The notes: a model not told the origin generated them from the sequence alone. 64,000 bases of DNA from Acidovorax sp. DW039 (GCF_037101375.1 NZ_AP029019.1:3510001-3574000); one strand, 5' to 3'; shown: positions 22,980-34,881, counted from the stretch's first letter. Made by a program: numbers and translations.

Positions 22980-24506
22980 ATGGCAGACCGTCAACCCTAC
23001 GAAATCGCGCGCGAAACGCTCAAGCAACTGGCCACCCGCCGATTGCCCCCCACGCCAGACAACTATCTCGCCATTTATGACGAAATCGCAGGCAGCCGCA
23101 GCACGCAACCGTTTCCTGATGCGCAGCTGAGCAGCATCCAGCGCCTGCTACCAGCACAGACGCCACCCCAAAAGCGACTGCTCACGCAATTTGAGAAGGC
23201 GGTAGCCAACAAAGACTGGTCTGCCCTGCAAAGCGTTTTGGTGGGTTACGCCAATCTGGGGTTGAGCCCCGTAGCCGCCACCCCGGTGGCAGCCGAAGCA
23301 ACCGCGCCCAACATCCTGCCCGCAGACTTCGCCGAAGGCTTGGCCCGGCTGATTGACAACGTCGTGCCCGCGCTGGGCGAAGACGATGTGCGGGTGCATG
23401 ACATGGCCACCCAGCTCACGGGATTTCTGAGGGAGCCTTCGCCCCCGTTGTCGACCGTGCAGCTCATGCTCAGCAACTTCACCTACCGGTTGTCGTTTGC
23501 CACGGAAGACCAGGCCGCCATCCGGGCCAGCCTGCTGCAACTGCTGCACATGGTGTTTGAGAACATTGCCGTGCTGAGCGTGGATGACCGCTGGCTGCGT
23601 GGGCAGGCAGAGGCTTTGATGTCGGCCTCCACCCCGCCACTGACGCTGCGCAGGCTGGACGACGTTCAACTGCGACTCAAAGACGTCATCTTCAAGCAGA
23701 CAGAGGCCAAGGCGCGCACGGTAGAGGCGCAAGAGCAGATGAAGGACATGCTGGCCACCTTCATCGAGCGCCTGGCGCAGATGACGGCATCCAGCACCAC
23801 CTACCATGACACCATGGAGCGCTGCGCCGACCTGATCGGCAAGGCCACCACCCTGCAGGAGATTGCCCCCGTGTTGGAAGAGGTCATGACCGCGACCCGC
23901 GCCATGGCCCTCGACACCAAGCTCACCCACACCGAACTGCAGGATCTGCGCGAGCGCACCGACGCCAAGCATGCAGAGATCACGAAGCTGCAGCAGGAAC
24001 TGGAACGCGCCAGCGCACAGGCGCGGCATGACCCGCTCACCGGCACCCTCAACCGCAAAGGGCTGGACGAGGCCATGGAGCGAGAGATCGCCCGCTCACG
24101 CCGCCTGGGGACCCCGTTGTGCCTGGCGCTGCTGGACATCGACAACTTCAAGAGCATCAATGACCGCTTGGGCCATACCGTGGGCGACGCTGCGCTGAAG
24201 CACCTGGCACAGGTCACCCGCGAAGTGATGCGTCCCCAGGACCTGCTGGCCCGCTACGGCGGCGAAGAGTTCGTACTCCTGCTGCCCGACACCAATGTCG
24301 AAAACGGCGTGAACGCCATGACCCGGCTGCAGCGCGAATTGACCACGCGGTTCTTCCTGCAGGGCAGCGAAAAAATCCTCATCACCTTCAGCGCCGGGGT
24401 GGCCCAGTTGCATGAAAGCGAAACCAGCACGGAAGCGCTGCAGCGGGCGGACAAGGGCATGTATCTGGCCAAACGCTCAGGCAAAAACCGGGTCATGGCC
24501 GCCTGA
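22980..24506 (+). CDS. Diguanylate cyclase with GGDEF domain
   Basis: A 508-aa cytosolic protein with no membrane helix. Residues about 340-508 are a GGDEF domain that makes cyclic di-GMP: DPLTGTLNRKGLDEAM, DNFKSINDRLGH and the active-site GGEEF (in ARYGGEEFVLLLPDT). An RxxD inhibitory site (RPQD) stands five residues before GGEEF, so product inhibition is expected. The N-terminal 330 residues begin MADRQPYEIARETLKQLATR with LPPTPDNYLAIYDE, an uncharacterised helical sensor region, followed by a coiled coil (ELQDLRERTDAKHAEITKLQQE). Nothing nearby reveals its signal. Confidence 0.92.
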   Translation: MADRQPYEIARETLKQLATRRLPPTPDNYLAIYDEIAGSRSTQPFPDAQLSSIQRLLPAQTPPQKRLLTQFEKAVANKDWSALQSVLVGYANLGLSPVAATPVAAEATAPNILPADFAEGLARLIDNVVPALGEDDVRVHDMATQLTGFLREPSPPLSTVQLMLSNFTYRLSFATEDQAAIRASLLQLLHMVFENIAVLSVDDRWLRGQAEALMSASTPPLTLRRLDDVQLRLKDVIFKQTEAKARTVEAQEQMKDMLATFIERLAQMTASSTTYHDTMERCADLIGKATTLQEIAPVLEEVMTATRAMALDTKLTHTELQDLRERTDAKHAEITKLQQELERASAQARHDPLTGTLNRKGLDEAMEREIARSRRLGTPLCLALLDIDNFKSINDRLGHTVGDAALKHLAQVTREVMRPQDLLARYGGEEFVLLLPDTNVENGVNAMTRLQRELTTRFFLQGSEKILITFSAGVAQLHESETSTEALQRADKGMYLAKRSGKNRVMAA

Positions 24507-24586
24507 GCAAGACCTGCCTCCCTTCGGGACCCCAAGGGGCAGCAGGAAAAATACCTTGTGACCGAGCCCTAAAAAACTGCCACCAC

Positions 24587-26191
24587 ATGCACAGCCCAAG
24601 TCACCCCCCTTTGTCCCGCCGTCACTTTGCTCAACGTGCCTTGCTGGCGGCGGCGGCCACTTCAGCCCCACGATGGGCCTGGCTGCAAACGGCCCCAGCA
24701 CAGCACAACCCGTTTGCGCTGGGGGTTGCCAGTGGTGAACCCGCACCCGACGGCATGGTGCTGTGGACACGACTGGTCCCCGCTGCGGGCGAGGCGCTGT
24801 CTGCGCAGACGGTGCGCTGGGAGTTGGCGCATGACGATGCCTTCCGCCACATCGTGCAAAAAGGCCAGGCCACGGCAACGCCCGAACTGGGACACAGCGT
24901 GCATGTGGAAGTACAGGGTCTGGAGCCTGCACGCTGGTACCACTACCGATTCATGCTGGGCGATGCCATCAGCGCCACAGGCCGCACCTGCACGGCACCG
25001 GCGGCAGATGCCATGGCCACCCGGCTGCGCGTGGTGTTTGCTTCATGCCAGCGCTGGGAGCACGGGCAATACGCGGCTTGGCGCCATGTGTGTGCCGATC
25101 AGCCTGATCTGGTGCTGTTTCTGGGGGACTACATCTATGAATCGGCCACCCCGAAGAACGCAGACGACCTGCCGCGCACCCATAGCTTGCGCCATGCACG
25201 CACCCTGGCCGACTACCGCGACCGCTATGCACTCTACAAGAGCGACCCCGCCCTGCAGGCAGCCCATGCCCTGTGCCCCTGGGTGGTGACCTGGGACGAC
25301 CACGAAGTCTTGAACGACTACGCCGGGGATCACGCCGGACCCGGCGGCACGGCGGAGGACGCCGCTGCCTTTTTGGTGCGGCGCAGTGCTGCATGGCAAG
25401 CTTTCTACGAAAACATGCCTTTGCGTGCCAGCAGCCTGCTGGGCACCAGCTTCGAGCACCTGCAGGTCTACCGCCGCCTCGCCTGGGGGCGGCTGGCGCA
25501 GTTGCACCTGCTGGATGACCGCCAGTACCGCGCACTGCAGGCCTGCCGCAAACCCGGCAGCACCAATGCAGGATCGGTGCGCCCGGCCGACTGCGCAGAG
25601 CTGGCCGACCCCACCCGAACCCTGCTCGGCCCCGCGCAGGAGCAATGGCTGGACAAAGGCCTGGCGGACGATGCCCGCAACCAGCGCACTCGCTGGAGCG
25701 TGCTGGCGCAGCAAACGCTCTTCACGCCACGCCACTACCCGAGCGGCCAGGTGGGCACCGATGCGTGGGATGGCTACCCGGCCGCCCGCTCGCGGCTGCT
25801 GCAGTCTGTGCAGCGCCACCACCCACGCAACACCGTACTGCTGGGCGGCGACATCCATCAGAACTACGTCTGCAACGTGCATGCGGAGGCTTCCGGCTCA
25901 GGGCCACGTTCGGGCAGCTCCACCCCCATCATCGCCAGCGAGTTCTGCGGCACCTCTATCACCTCCCGGGCCGGCACCACGCAAGACAAGGTGGATGCTG
26001 TCGTCCGCCACAACCCCCATGTGCTGCTGGCCCGCTGCGAGCAGCGAGGCTATGGCGTGGCAGACATCACCCCGCAGCGCTGGACTACCACCCTGCGCGT
26101 GGTGGACAACGTGCTGGATGCGCAAAGCACGGCAAGCACCCAGGCCCGCTTTGTGGTGGAAGATGGCAAGCCGGGGCCCGTGGCGGCATGA
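24587..26191 (+). CDS. phoD: PhoD-like alkaline phosphatase/phosphodiesterase
   Basis: A 534-aa exported metallo-phosphoesterase. The N-terminus SRRHFAQRALLAAAATSAPRW is a twin-arginine signal, expected for PhoD. An N-terminal Ig-like domain (PFALGVASGEPAPDGMVLWTRL) precedes the catalytic domain with FLGDYIYE, WDDHEVLNDYAG, LDDRQYR and LLGGDIHQNYV metal-site motifs. In the family the enzyme releases phosphate from phosphodiesters and esters in the periplasm. It stands 80 bases after the diguanylate cyclase gene; no pho box was recognised. Confidence 0.92.
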   Translation: MHSPSHPPLSRRHFAQRALLAAAATSAPRWAWLQTAPAQHNPFALGVASGEPAPDGMVLWTRLVPAAGEALSAQTVRWELAHDDAFRHIVQKGQATATPELGHSVHVEVQGLEPARWYHYRFMLGDAISATGRTCTAPAADAMATRLRVVFASCQRWEHGQYAAWRHVCADQPDLVLFLGDYIYESATPKNADDLPRTHSLRHARTLADYRDRYALYKSDPALQAAHALCPWVVTWDDHEVLNDYAGDHAGPGGTAEDAAAFLVRRSAAWQAFYENMPLRASSLLGTSFEHLQVYRRLAWGRLAQLHLLDDRQYRALQACRKPGSTNAGSVRPADCAELADPTRTLLGPAQEQWLDKGLADDARNQRTRWSVLAQQTLFTPRHYPSGQVGTDAWDGYPAARSRLLQSVQRHHPRNTVLLGGDIHQNYVCNVHAEASGSGPRSGSSTPIIASEFCGTSITSRAGTTQDKVDAVVRHNPHVLLARCEQRGYGVADITPQRWTTTLRVVDNVLDAQSTASTQARFVVEDGKPGPVAA

Positions 26192-26226
26192 GGAATGGCC
26201 TGCGCTGCGCCCCCGCAGCGCAAGAT

Positions 26227-26267
26227 GCTACTGAGTTGATAGCTGCCTGCGCTTATTCAGAAAGCGC
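26227..26267 (+). repeat. 41-bp two-hairpin repeat, copy 1
   Basis: GCTA-N9-TAGC-N5-GCGCTT-N7-AAGCGC with both stems intact except that the inner bases of the first loop do not pair. It lies between phoD and the DUF5329 gene, followed by a CT/T-rich tail. See the repeat-family finding. Confidence 0.8.
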
Positions 26268-26395
26268 CAGGCCTCATTTTTGATCGCAAAATGTTCTGCC
26301 AACTTCCTGCAGGCAGGCCAGAGGCACCGCGCAGGCCGGTGAGATCAGCCTACACGACGGAAAAGGACGCAATTTTTCACAAAAATGCGCCTCAA

Positions 26396-26436
26396 AACCT
26401 CATGTGATCTGCGCAAGCAGCTATCAAAAGATGAGC
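26396..26436 (-). repeat. 41-bp two-hairpin repeat, degenerate copy 2
   Basis: Minus-strand copy: GCTC-N9-TAGC-TGCTT-GCGCAG. First stem and spacing fit the family, the second stem is decayed. It points toward copy 1, so the two form an inverted pair around about 130 bases. Confidence 0.6.
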
Positions 26437-26448
26437 AACCATGGCAAG

Positions 26449-26913
26449 ATGAGTCATCGTTTTGTCCTCATCCGTCGCGCTGTCATGCCTCTTTCACTTT
26501 GCACTCGCCCCCTCGCAAAAGCACCTTCCCGACGCGCGCCGTGGCACACCGCCTTGCTGGCATCAGCTTTATGGGTGGCCGCGGGTCTCTGCACTGCTGG
26601 ATCGTTGCCCACAGCGGCACGCGCTGAAGTGGATGCACTGCTGACCCGGCTGCAAAAGTCAGGCTGCGAGTTTCAACGCAACGGCTCGTGGTACTCGGGC
26701 GCCGAAGCCAAAGCCCACCTGCTCAAAAAGCTGGACTACCTGGACGGCAAGAACGCCGTGCAGAGCACCGAGCAGTTCATCGAACTGGGGGCGTCATCCA
26801 GCAGCGCCAGCGGCAAGCCCTACCAGGTGCGCTGCGGTAACGCACCGGTGGTGAATTCAGGCCCGTGGCTGCAGGGGGAGCTCAAGACCCTGCGTGCCGG
26901 TAACGCCAAGTAG
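26449..26913 (+). CDS. DUF5329 family exported protein
   Basis: About 154 aa if started at the ATG at 26449; ATGs at 26431 and 26485 are alternatives and none has a strong ribosome site. A signal peptide (TALLASALWVAAGLCTAG, ending near TAARAE) is followed by a compact domain with SGCEFQRNGSWYSGAEAKAHL, LDYLDGKNAVQSTEQFIELG and SSSASGKPYQVRCG, the recurrent pattern of DUF5329. Two conserved cysteines could form a disulfide in the periplasm. Function is unknown. The upstream region is occupied by the repeat pair. Confidence 0.8.
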   Translation: MSHRFVLIRRAVMPLSLCTRPLAKAPSRRAPWHTALLASALWVAAGLCTAGSLPTAARAEVDALLTRLQKSGCEFQRNGSWYSGAEAKAHLLKKLDYLDGKNAVQSTEQFIELGASSSSASGKPYQVRCGNAPVVNSGPWLQGELKTLRAGNAK

Positions 26914-26970
26914 GGCCTGCCCCAAGGCCTGCTCAAAGCCTGCCCTACGGCCTGCCACTCCACCCCCGGA

Positions 26971-28617
26971 TCACACGTCAATCGCAGTGGCAGAGCCTGC
27001 CAGCTTGCGCAGCTCAAACTTCTGGATCTTGCCGGTGCTGGTTTTGGGCAGTTCGCCAAACACCACGGCGCGGGGCACCTTGAAGCCTGCCAGGTGCTTT
27101 TTGCAGTGCTGCACGATATCTTCCGCCGTGGCGGTGGCACCGGCCTTCAGTTCCACAAACGCGCAAGGCGTCTCACCCCAGCGGGCATCGGGTTTGGCCA
27201 CTACGGCTGCGGCCAGCACATCAGGATGGCGGTAGAGCACATCCTCCACCTCAATCGACGAGATGTTTTCCCCGCCGGAGATGATGATGTCCTTGCTGCG
27301 GTCCTTGATCTTGATGTACCCGTCGGGGTACTGCACGGCCAGGTCTCCGCTGTGGAACCAGCCGCCCCGGAACGCGTCTTCCGTGGCCTTGGGGTTCTTC
27401 AGGTAACCCTTCATCGCGATATTGCCGCGGAACATGATCTCGCCCATGGTTTCGCCGTCGTGGGGCACCGGCTGCAGCGTCTCGGGGTCCAGCACACGCA
27501 CGTCGCGCTGCAGGTGGTAGCGCACGCCCTGGCGGGCGTTGAGGCGGGCACGCTCGCCGATGTCCAGCGCATTCCAGGCGTCGTGCTTGGCGCACACGGT
27601 GGCGGGGCCATACACCTCGGTCAGGCCATACACATGGGTCAAGTCGAACCCCATCTTCTCCATGCCCTCGATCATCGAGGCCGGTGGCGCTGCCCCTGCC
27701 ACCATGGCTTTGACCCCTGCTGGCAGGCCCACCTTCATCGCATCAGGGGCATTGACCAGCAGACCGTGAACGATGGGCGCGCCGCAGTAGTGCGTCACGC
27801 CGTGGTTGCGGATGGCATCAAAAATCGCCTGGGCTTCCACCCGGCGCAGGCACACATTCACGCCCGCGCGGGCCGCCACGGTCCAGGGAAAGCACCAGCC
27901 GTTGCAGTGGAACATGGGCAAGGTCCACAGATAAACCGCGTGCTTGGGCATGTCCCATTCCAGCACGTTGCTGATGGCATTGGTGGCCGCACCCCGGTGG
28001 TGGTAAACCACCCCCTTGGGGTTGCCGGTGGTACCGCTGGTGTAGTTGAGGGCGATCGCGTCCCACTCGTCTGCCGGTAGCTCCCAGGCGAATTCCGGGT
28101 CGCCGCTGCTCACAAACGCCTCGTAATCGACAGCGTGCAGGGGCTGTGCGGGCTCACCGTAAAGCGCATCCTGCACCTGAACCACCAGCAGCGGGCTTGT
28201 GGACTGGCGCAATGCCAGCGCCTTGGCCATGGTGCCGGTGTACTCGGGGTCCACGATCACGGCCTTGGCCTCGCCATGGTCCAGCATGAAGGCAATGGTT
28301 TCGGGGTCCAGACGTGTGTTCAGGGCGTTGAGCACGGCCCCCGCCATGGGAATACCGAAGTGCGCCTCCACCATCGGGGGCGTGTTGGGCAGCATGACTG
28401 CCACGGTATCGTTCTTGCCAATGCCGCTCTTGCGCAAGGCGCTGGCAAGCTGGCGGCAACGGGCATAGGTTTCACGCCAGGTCTGCCGCAGCGCTCCGTG
28501 CACAATGGCCAGCCGCTCGGGGTACACCTCGGCCGTTCGCTCAATGAACCCCAACGGGGACAGTGGGGCAAAGTTGGCGTGGTTGCGCGGCAGGTGCTGG
28601 TCGTATGCAGAAGTCAT
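26971..28617 (-). CDS. Acyl-CoA synthetase (AMP-forming)
   Basis: A 548-aa member of the ANL adenylating superfamily that activates a carboxylic acid to its CoA thioester through an acyl-AMP. Motifs: ALNYTSGTTGNPKGVVYHHRG (A3), VYGLTEVYGP (A5), GWFHSGDLAVQYPDGYIKIKDRSKD (A7/A8) and PKTSTGKIQKFELRK with the A10 lysine. The ATG at 28615-28617 has a GAGG site; a GTG one codon earlier is possible. It resembles the branch used for medium-chain fatty acids or methylthiopropionate (DmdB-like), but the substrate cannot be fixed here. No partner genes adjoin it. Confidence 0.88.
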   Translation of the reverse strand: MTSAYDQHLPRNHANFAPLSPLGFIERTAEVYPERLAIVHGALRQTWRETYARCRQLASALRKSGIGKNDTVAVMLPNTPPMVEAHFGIPMAGAVLNALNTRLDPETIAFMLDHGEAKAVIVDPEYTGTMAKALALRQSTSPLLVVQVQDALYGEPAQPLHAVDYEAFVSSGDPEFAWELPADEWDAIALNYTSGTTGNPKGVVYHHRGAATNAISNVLEWDMPKHAVYLWTLPMFHCNGWCFPWTVAARAGVNVCLRRVEAQAIFDAIRNHGVTHYCGAPIVHGLLVNAPDAMKVGLPAGVKAMVAGAAPPASMIEGMEKMGFDLTHVYGLTEVYGPATVCAKHDAWNALDIGERARLNARQGVRYHLQRDVRVLDPETLQPVPHDGETMGEIMFRGNIAMKGYLKNPKATEDAFRGGWFHSGDLAVQYPDGYIKIKDRSKDIIISGGENISSIEVEDVLYRHPDVLAAAVVAKPDARWGETPCAFVELKAGATATAEDIVQHCKKHLAGFKVPRAVVFGELPKTSTGKIQKFELRKLAGSATAIDV

Positions 28618-28773
28618 CACATCATCCTCAGGCAGGAAACAGGAAATTCACCATTACAGCCCGCTGGGCTGACGCCCCGCTGAAAGTGACCCGCCCGTAC
28701 GATCCGCCCCGCATACACCCAGTGCATGCCCCGTGACGGCTGGCGCAGGCCAGCCATGAAGGAAAATACGCGC

Positions 28774-30822
28774 GTGTCCATCCCCCAGTCGTTCATCCAG
28801 GAGTTGCTCTCGCGCGTCGACGTGGTCGATATCGTGGGTCGCTACGTGCAGCTCAAGAAGGGGGGGGCCAACTTCATGGGGCTGTGCCCCTTCCACGGCG
28901 AAAAATCCCCTTCTTTCAGCGTGAGCCCTTCCAAGCAGTTCTACCACTGCTTTGGCTGCGGCAAGAACGGCAACGCCATCAGCTTCCTGATGGAACATGC
29001 GGGCATGGGCTTTGTGGAGGCGGTGCAAGACCTCGCCCAGAGCGTGGGGCTGCAGGTGCCCGACGACGACATCTCGCCCCAGGAGCGCGAACGCGCTGCC
29101 GCCGCCCGCCAGAAGCAGGCCACCCTGACCGATGTGCTGGAAAAGGCAGCCGACGCCTACCGCAAGCAGCTGCGCAGCTCACAGCGGGCCATTGGTTATT
29201 TCAAGGGTCGGGGCGTTTCGGGGCATGTGGCCAAACTCTACGGGCTGGGCTACGCGCCTGAGGGCTGGCGCAGCCTGGCCAGCGTGTTCCCGGCTTATGA
29301 CGACCCGCTGCTGGAGGAAAGCGGCCTGGTCATCGTCAATGAAGAAGACGGGGGCAAGCGGTATGACCGCTTCCGCGACCGGGTCATGTTCCCCATCCGC
29401 AACGTCAAGGGCGAATGCATCGGCTTTGGTGGCCGCGTGCTGGGCGATGAAAAACCCAAGTACCTCAACTCCCCCGAGACCCCGGTGTTCCACAAGGGCC
29501 GCGAGTTGTATGGCCTGTTTGAGGCCCGCACCGCCATCCGCGAAGCGGGCTATGCCCTGGTCACCGAAGGCTATATGGACGTGGTGGCGCTGGCGCAGCT
29601 GGGTTTTCCGAACGCGGTGGCGACCCTGGGCACCGCCTGCACGCCCGACCATGTGCACAAGCTGCTGCGTTTTACCGATGCGGTGGTGTTCAGCTTTGAC
29701 GGCGACGCCGCGGGCCGCCGCGCAGCGCGCAAGGCACTGGATGCCGCCCTGCCCTACGCCAGCGACACGCGCAGCATCAAGTTCCTGTTCCTGCCCGCCG
29801 AGCATGACCCGGACAGCTACATCCGCGAGCACGGCACCGAGGCATTTGCCCAGTACATCGCCCAGGCGACTCCGCTGAGCCGCTTTTTGATCGAAGCCGC
29901 CAGTGAAGGCTGCGACCTGGCCACCGCCGAGGGCCGCGCCCACATGGCCAGCAATGCACGGCCCTTGTGGGCCAGCCTGCCCGAGGGCGTGCTGCGCCGC
30001 CAGCTGCTGGGCGAACTGGCCCAGCTCATGCAGCTGCCTGCCAACGATCTGGCCCAACTGTGGAGCCAGGCCGCCGCACAGGAAGCCCACCGCCGCCCGG
30101 GTGCCAGCGCTGGCTCCTACGCGTCATCCCATTCATCGCATCAATCCACCGGCTCCGACGAGCCCCCTTGGGGTGGCCCACCGGACGGAGCCGAGCCCTG
30201 GTACGGCGCACCCGAGGGAGAGTTTGATGCCCCTGCGGGTGCGACCTACCCACAGGGCAATAGCGGAGGGCGCCCGCCATTCCGCAAAGGCGGAGACTGG
30301 AAAAGCAAGGGCGACTGGAAAGGCAAAGGCAACTGGAAAAAGCGCGACGACAGCCCTTGGCCGCCCCAGCCACGGCTGCCCAGCACACCTGCAGCCAGCC
30401 GGATCGACCATGCTGCTCGCCTGCTGCTGTCGCACATGGGCTTTCTGGAACACCTCACCCAGGACGACCACACGGCGCTGTGCGCCCAACCCGCACCCCA
30501 CGGCCCGCTTTTTGTGTGGCTGGAGGCGCAGTTTCACGAACATGGCCCCCAACCTTGGGCAGTGCTGCGCGAGAGCCTGCGCGGGCATGACTGCGAAGCC
30601 GTGGCAGTACGTGTCATGACCGGTGCGCACGCACAGACCGAGGGCGACATGGGTGAATTGCGTGCCGAACTGAACGACCTGCTGGTGCGCATCCAGATCG
30701 AGCAGATCGAAAAGCAGCGCAACCTGGCCAGCGCCCAGAACGACCTGGACCAGTTCAAGGAACTGGATGCCCGCTGGCGTGCGCTCAAACTCTCATTGCA
30801 GCCCGCTGCGGCGCGTTCGTAA
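28774..30822 (+). CDS. dnaG: DNA primase
   Basis: Makes RNA primers for replication. I take the GTG at 28774 (MSIPQSFIQELLSRVDVVDIV) because AAGGA lies about 10 bases upstream; the ATG at 28756 lacks a site. The 682-aa protein has the zinc-binding CHC2 domain (CPFHGEKSPSF, CFGCGKNG), the DnaG core, and Toprim motifs EGYMDVVAL and SFDGDAAGRRA. A roughly 100-residue Ser/Gly/Pro linker with WKSKGDWKGKGNWKK-type repeats precedes the C-terminal helicase-binding domain. It is directly upstream of rpoD, the conserved dnaG-rpoD pair. Confidence 0.96.
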   Translation: MSIPQSFIQELLSRVDVVDIVGRYVQLKKGGANFMGLCPFHGEKSPSFSVSPSKQFYHCFGCGKNGNAISFLMEHAGMGFVEAVQDLAQSVGLQVPDDDISPQERERAAAARQKQATLTDVLEKAADAYRKQLRSSQRAIGYFKGRGVSGHVAKLYGLGYAPEGWRSLASVFPAYDDPLLEESGLVIVNEEDGGKRYDRFRDRVMFPIRNVKGECIGFGGRVLGDEKPKYLNSPETPVFHKGRELYGLFEARTAIREAGYALVTEGYMDVVALAQLGFPNAVATLGTACTPDHVHKLLRFTDAVVFSFDGDAAGRRAARKALDAALPYASDTRSIKFLFLPAEHDPDSYIREHGTEAFAQYIAQATPLSRFLIEAASEGCDLATAEGRAHMASNARPLWASLPEGVLRRQLLGELAQLMQLPANDLAQLWSQAAAQEAHRRPGASAGSYASSHSSHQSTGSDEPPWGGPPDGAEPWYGAPEGEFDAPAGATYPQGNSGGRPPFRKGGDWKSKGDWKGKGNWKKRDDSPWPPQPRLPSTPAASRIDHAARLLLSHMGFLEHLTQDDHTALCAQPAPHGPLFVWLEAQFHEHGPQPWAVLRESLRGHDCEAVAVRVMTGAHAQTEGDMGELRAELNDLLVRIQIEQIEKQRNLASAQNDLDQFKELDARWRALKLSLQPAAARS

Positions 30823-31168
30823 ACGCCTGATTTGCCTGTGCTTTTGAGCAGCGTGATCACAAAAGCCACACTGGCCAAAGCTGCACGCTGCGTTTACAAC
30901 GAAAGTCCTTGAAAAACAAGCCCACTGGTATAATGTAGGGTTTGTCGGCAAGAGCGACAGCAGCACCTCCGAGCCGGGCCACCGTGACACACGCGCACAC
31001 AGAGCCCAACCATCGCAAGGACTGCACACCAAATGTTCGCCCAGACATCTTGCCAATGAGGGCCTCCCCTCCACCCGCCTGAGCCGTCCTGCTCATGCGT
31101 TGCCACCCGCGCCGGGATCTGTGGCGTTTGCGTTTTCTTTGTGTCCGTTTTTGATTCTGAGGTTGTTC
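30823..31168 (+). other. 346-base dnaG-rpoD intergenic region
   Basis: Contains the rpoD promoter near 30926 and a roughly 230-base leader. I see no convincing small gene, tRNA or rpsU. The leader is not obviously structured on inspection. Confidence 0.6.
30926..30934 (+). promoter_or_regulatory. Extended -10 promoter of rpoD
   Basis: TGGTATAAT is a perfect extended -10 (TGN-TATAAT). A TTGAAA lies upstream at 30909-30914 but the 14-base spacer is short, so recognition may rest on the extended -10. Transcription would start near 30941. Confidence 0.6.
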
Positions 31169-33544
<2,376 letters not shown>

Positions 33545-33882
33545 GGCAGACTGGGGCAGCGCCCCGGCAAACCACTGCCAATGGGGTGCCTGCAGCAGCA
33601 GCCTGCCCTTACATGCCAACCCGCCACCCTGTTACAGGTTGGCGGGTTTTCTTTTTGCTCCCTACGTCACTGCGACGGACTTCTCCCTCCGGCCAAGTGA
33701 GTGACCACCCCGTAGTAACCCCTACAACCCGGACAGCAATCTGACAGCTTTGCAAGTCAGCATTGCGAACGTTTCCAGAGATTGATCAGCGGCTGCACGG
33801 CTTGTCGGTCTCCACCACTCACCATTGATCGTCCCGGCAAATGCGGGGCGCCGCATCCATTAAAGACGACGAGGGAACCCCC
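33545..33882 (+). other. 338-base region after rpoD
   Basis: Holds the rpoD terminator and the upstream region of the Bug-family gene. No further gene is supported. Confidence 0.6.
33618..33652 (+). terminator. Rho-independent terminator of rpoD
   Basis: AACCCGCCA (33618-33626) pairs with TGGCGGGTT (33640-33648), followed by a run of T residues with one C. It lies about 75 bases after the rpoD stop. Confidence 0.85.
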
Positions 33883-34881
33883 ATGACCATGCAACGCAGA
33901 CAGATCCTGGCACGCAGCGCCGCACTTGCCTCCTTGCTCACGCCCCTGGCACCAGCCTTGGCGCAAACCGGCCGCCCTGCAGGCAAGGCCACCAAAGTGG
34001 CGGGCACGTTGCGCATCGTGATCCCCGCCAATCCCGGTGGCGGTTGGGACCAGACTGGCCGGGCACTCGGTGCGGCCCTGAAGGCTGCAGGGGCTGCCGA
34101 TCAGGTGGAGTTCGAGAACATCGGGGGCAAGGGGGGCACGATTGGCTTGGCGCAGTACGCCGAAAAATATGGCAGCGATGCCAACACCCTCATGATGGGT
34201 GGCATGGTGATGCTGGGCGCCGTAGCGCTGCAAAAACCTGCGATCGACATGAGCCATGTACAGCCACTGGCCCGCCTGACGAGCGACTACCTGGTGACTG
34301 CCGTTCCCGCAGCGTCGGGCATCAAAACAGGCAAGGACTTGGCCGATGCCATGCGCACCAATCTTGCAGGCATGGTGGTGGCCGGTGGCTCTGCCGGGGG
34401 CGTGGACCACATGTTTGCCGGGGTACTGGCCCGCGCAGCCAAAGCCAAACCCGAAGAGCTGTCTTACCGCCCTTTTGCCAGTGGGAGCGAGGTGGTCGAT
34501 GCCCTGCTCGGTGGCAAGGCGGCAGTCGGCATCTCGGGCTACAGCGAGTTTGGCGATGCACTGGCGTCCGGCAAGTTGCGCGCAGTAGGGGTGTCCTCCC
34601 GCCGCGGTGCATTCGGCATCCCGGCCTTCAAGGAACAGGGCATTGATGCCGTCATGGCCAATTGGCGGGGAGTCTTCACAGGCAAAGCGGTCAGCTCAGC
34701 ACGCTCTGCAGAGTTGCTATCAGCGCTGGAGCAGGCCATCCATCATGAGAGCTGGCTGCAGACGCTGAAGCAAAACCGGTGGGAAGCCTCCTGGCTCACC
34801 GGCAAAGACTTGGTGGAGTTCATGGAACTGGACATGACCACCGCCCGGGTGATGACCTATCTGCTCAAACTCAAGACCTGA
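33883..34881 (+). CDS. Bug-family (TctC-like) tripartite tricarboxylate binding protein
   Basis: A 332-aa periplasmic binding protein. The ATG at 33883 follows a GAGGG site. The signal region (MTMQRRQILARSAALASLLTP, cleavage near ALAQ) carries RR, so Tat or Sec export are both possible. The fold is shown by LRIVIPANPGGGWDQTGRALGAALKAAG, VEFENIGGKGGTIGLAQYA, and LLGGKAAVGISGYSEFGDAL. Bug proteins usually bind carboxylates for TctAB transporters, but no tctA/B is adjacent; orphan copies are abundant in Burkholderiales and may serve in sensing. Ligand unknown. Confidence 0.88.
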   Translation: MTMQRRQILARSAALASLLTPLAPALAQTGRPAGKATKVAGTLRIVIPANPGGGWDQTGRALGAALKAAGAADQVEFENIGGKGGTIGLAQYAEKYGSDANTLMMGGMVMLGAVALQKPAIDMSHVQPLARLTSDYLVTAVPAASGIKTGKDLADAMRTNLAGMVVAGGSAGGVDHMFAGVLARAAKAKPEELSYRPFASGSEVVDALLGGKAAVGISGYSEFGDALASGKLRAVGVSSRRGAFGIPAFKEQGIDAVMANWRGVFTGKAVSSARSAELLSALEQAIHHESWLQTLKQNRWEASWLTGKDLVEFMELDMTTARVMTYLLKLKT

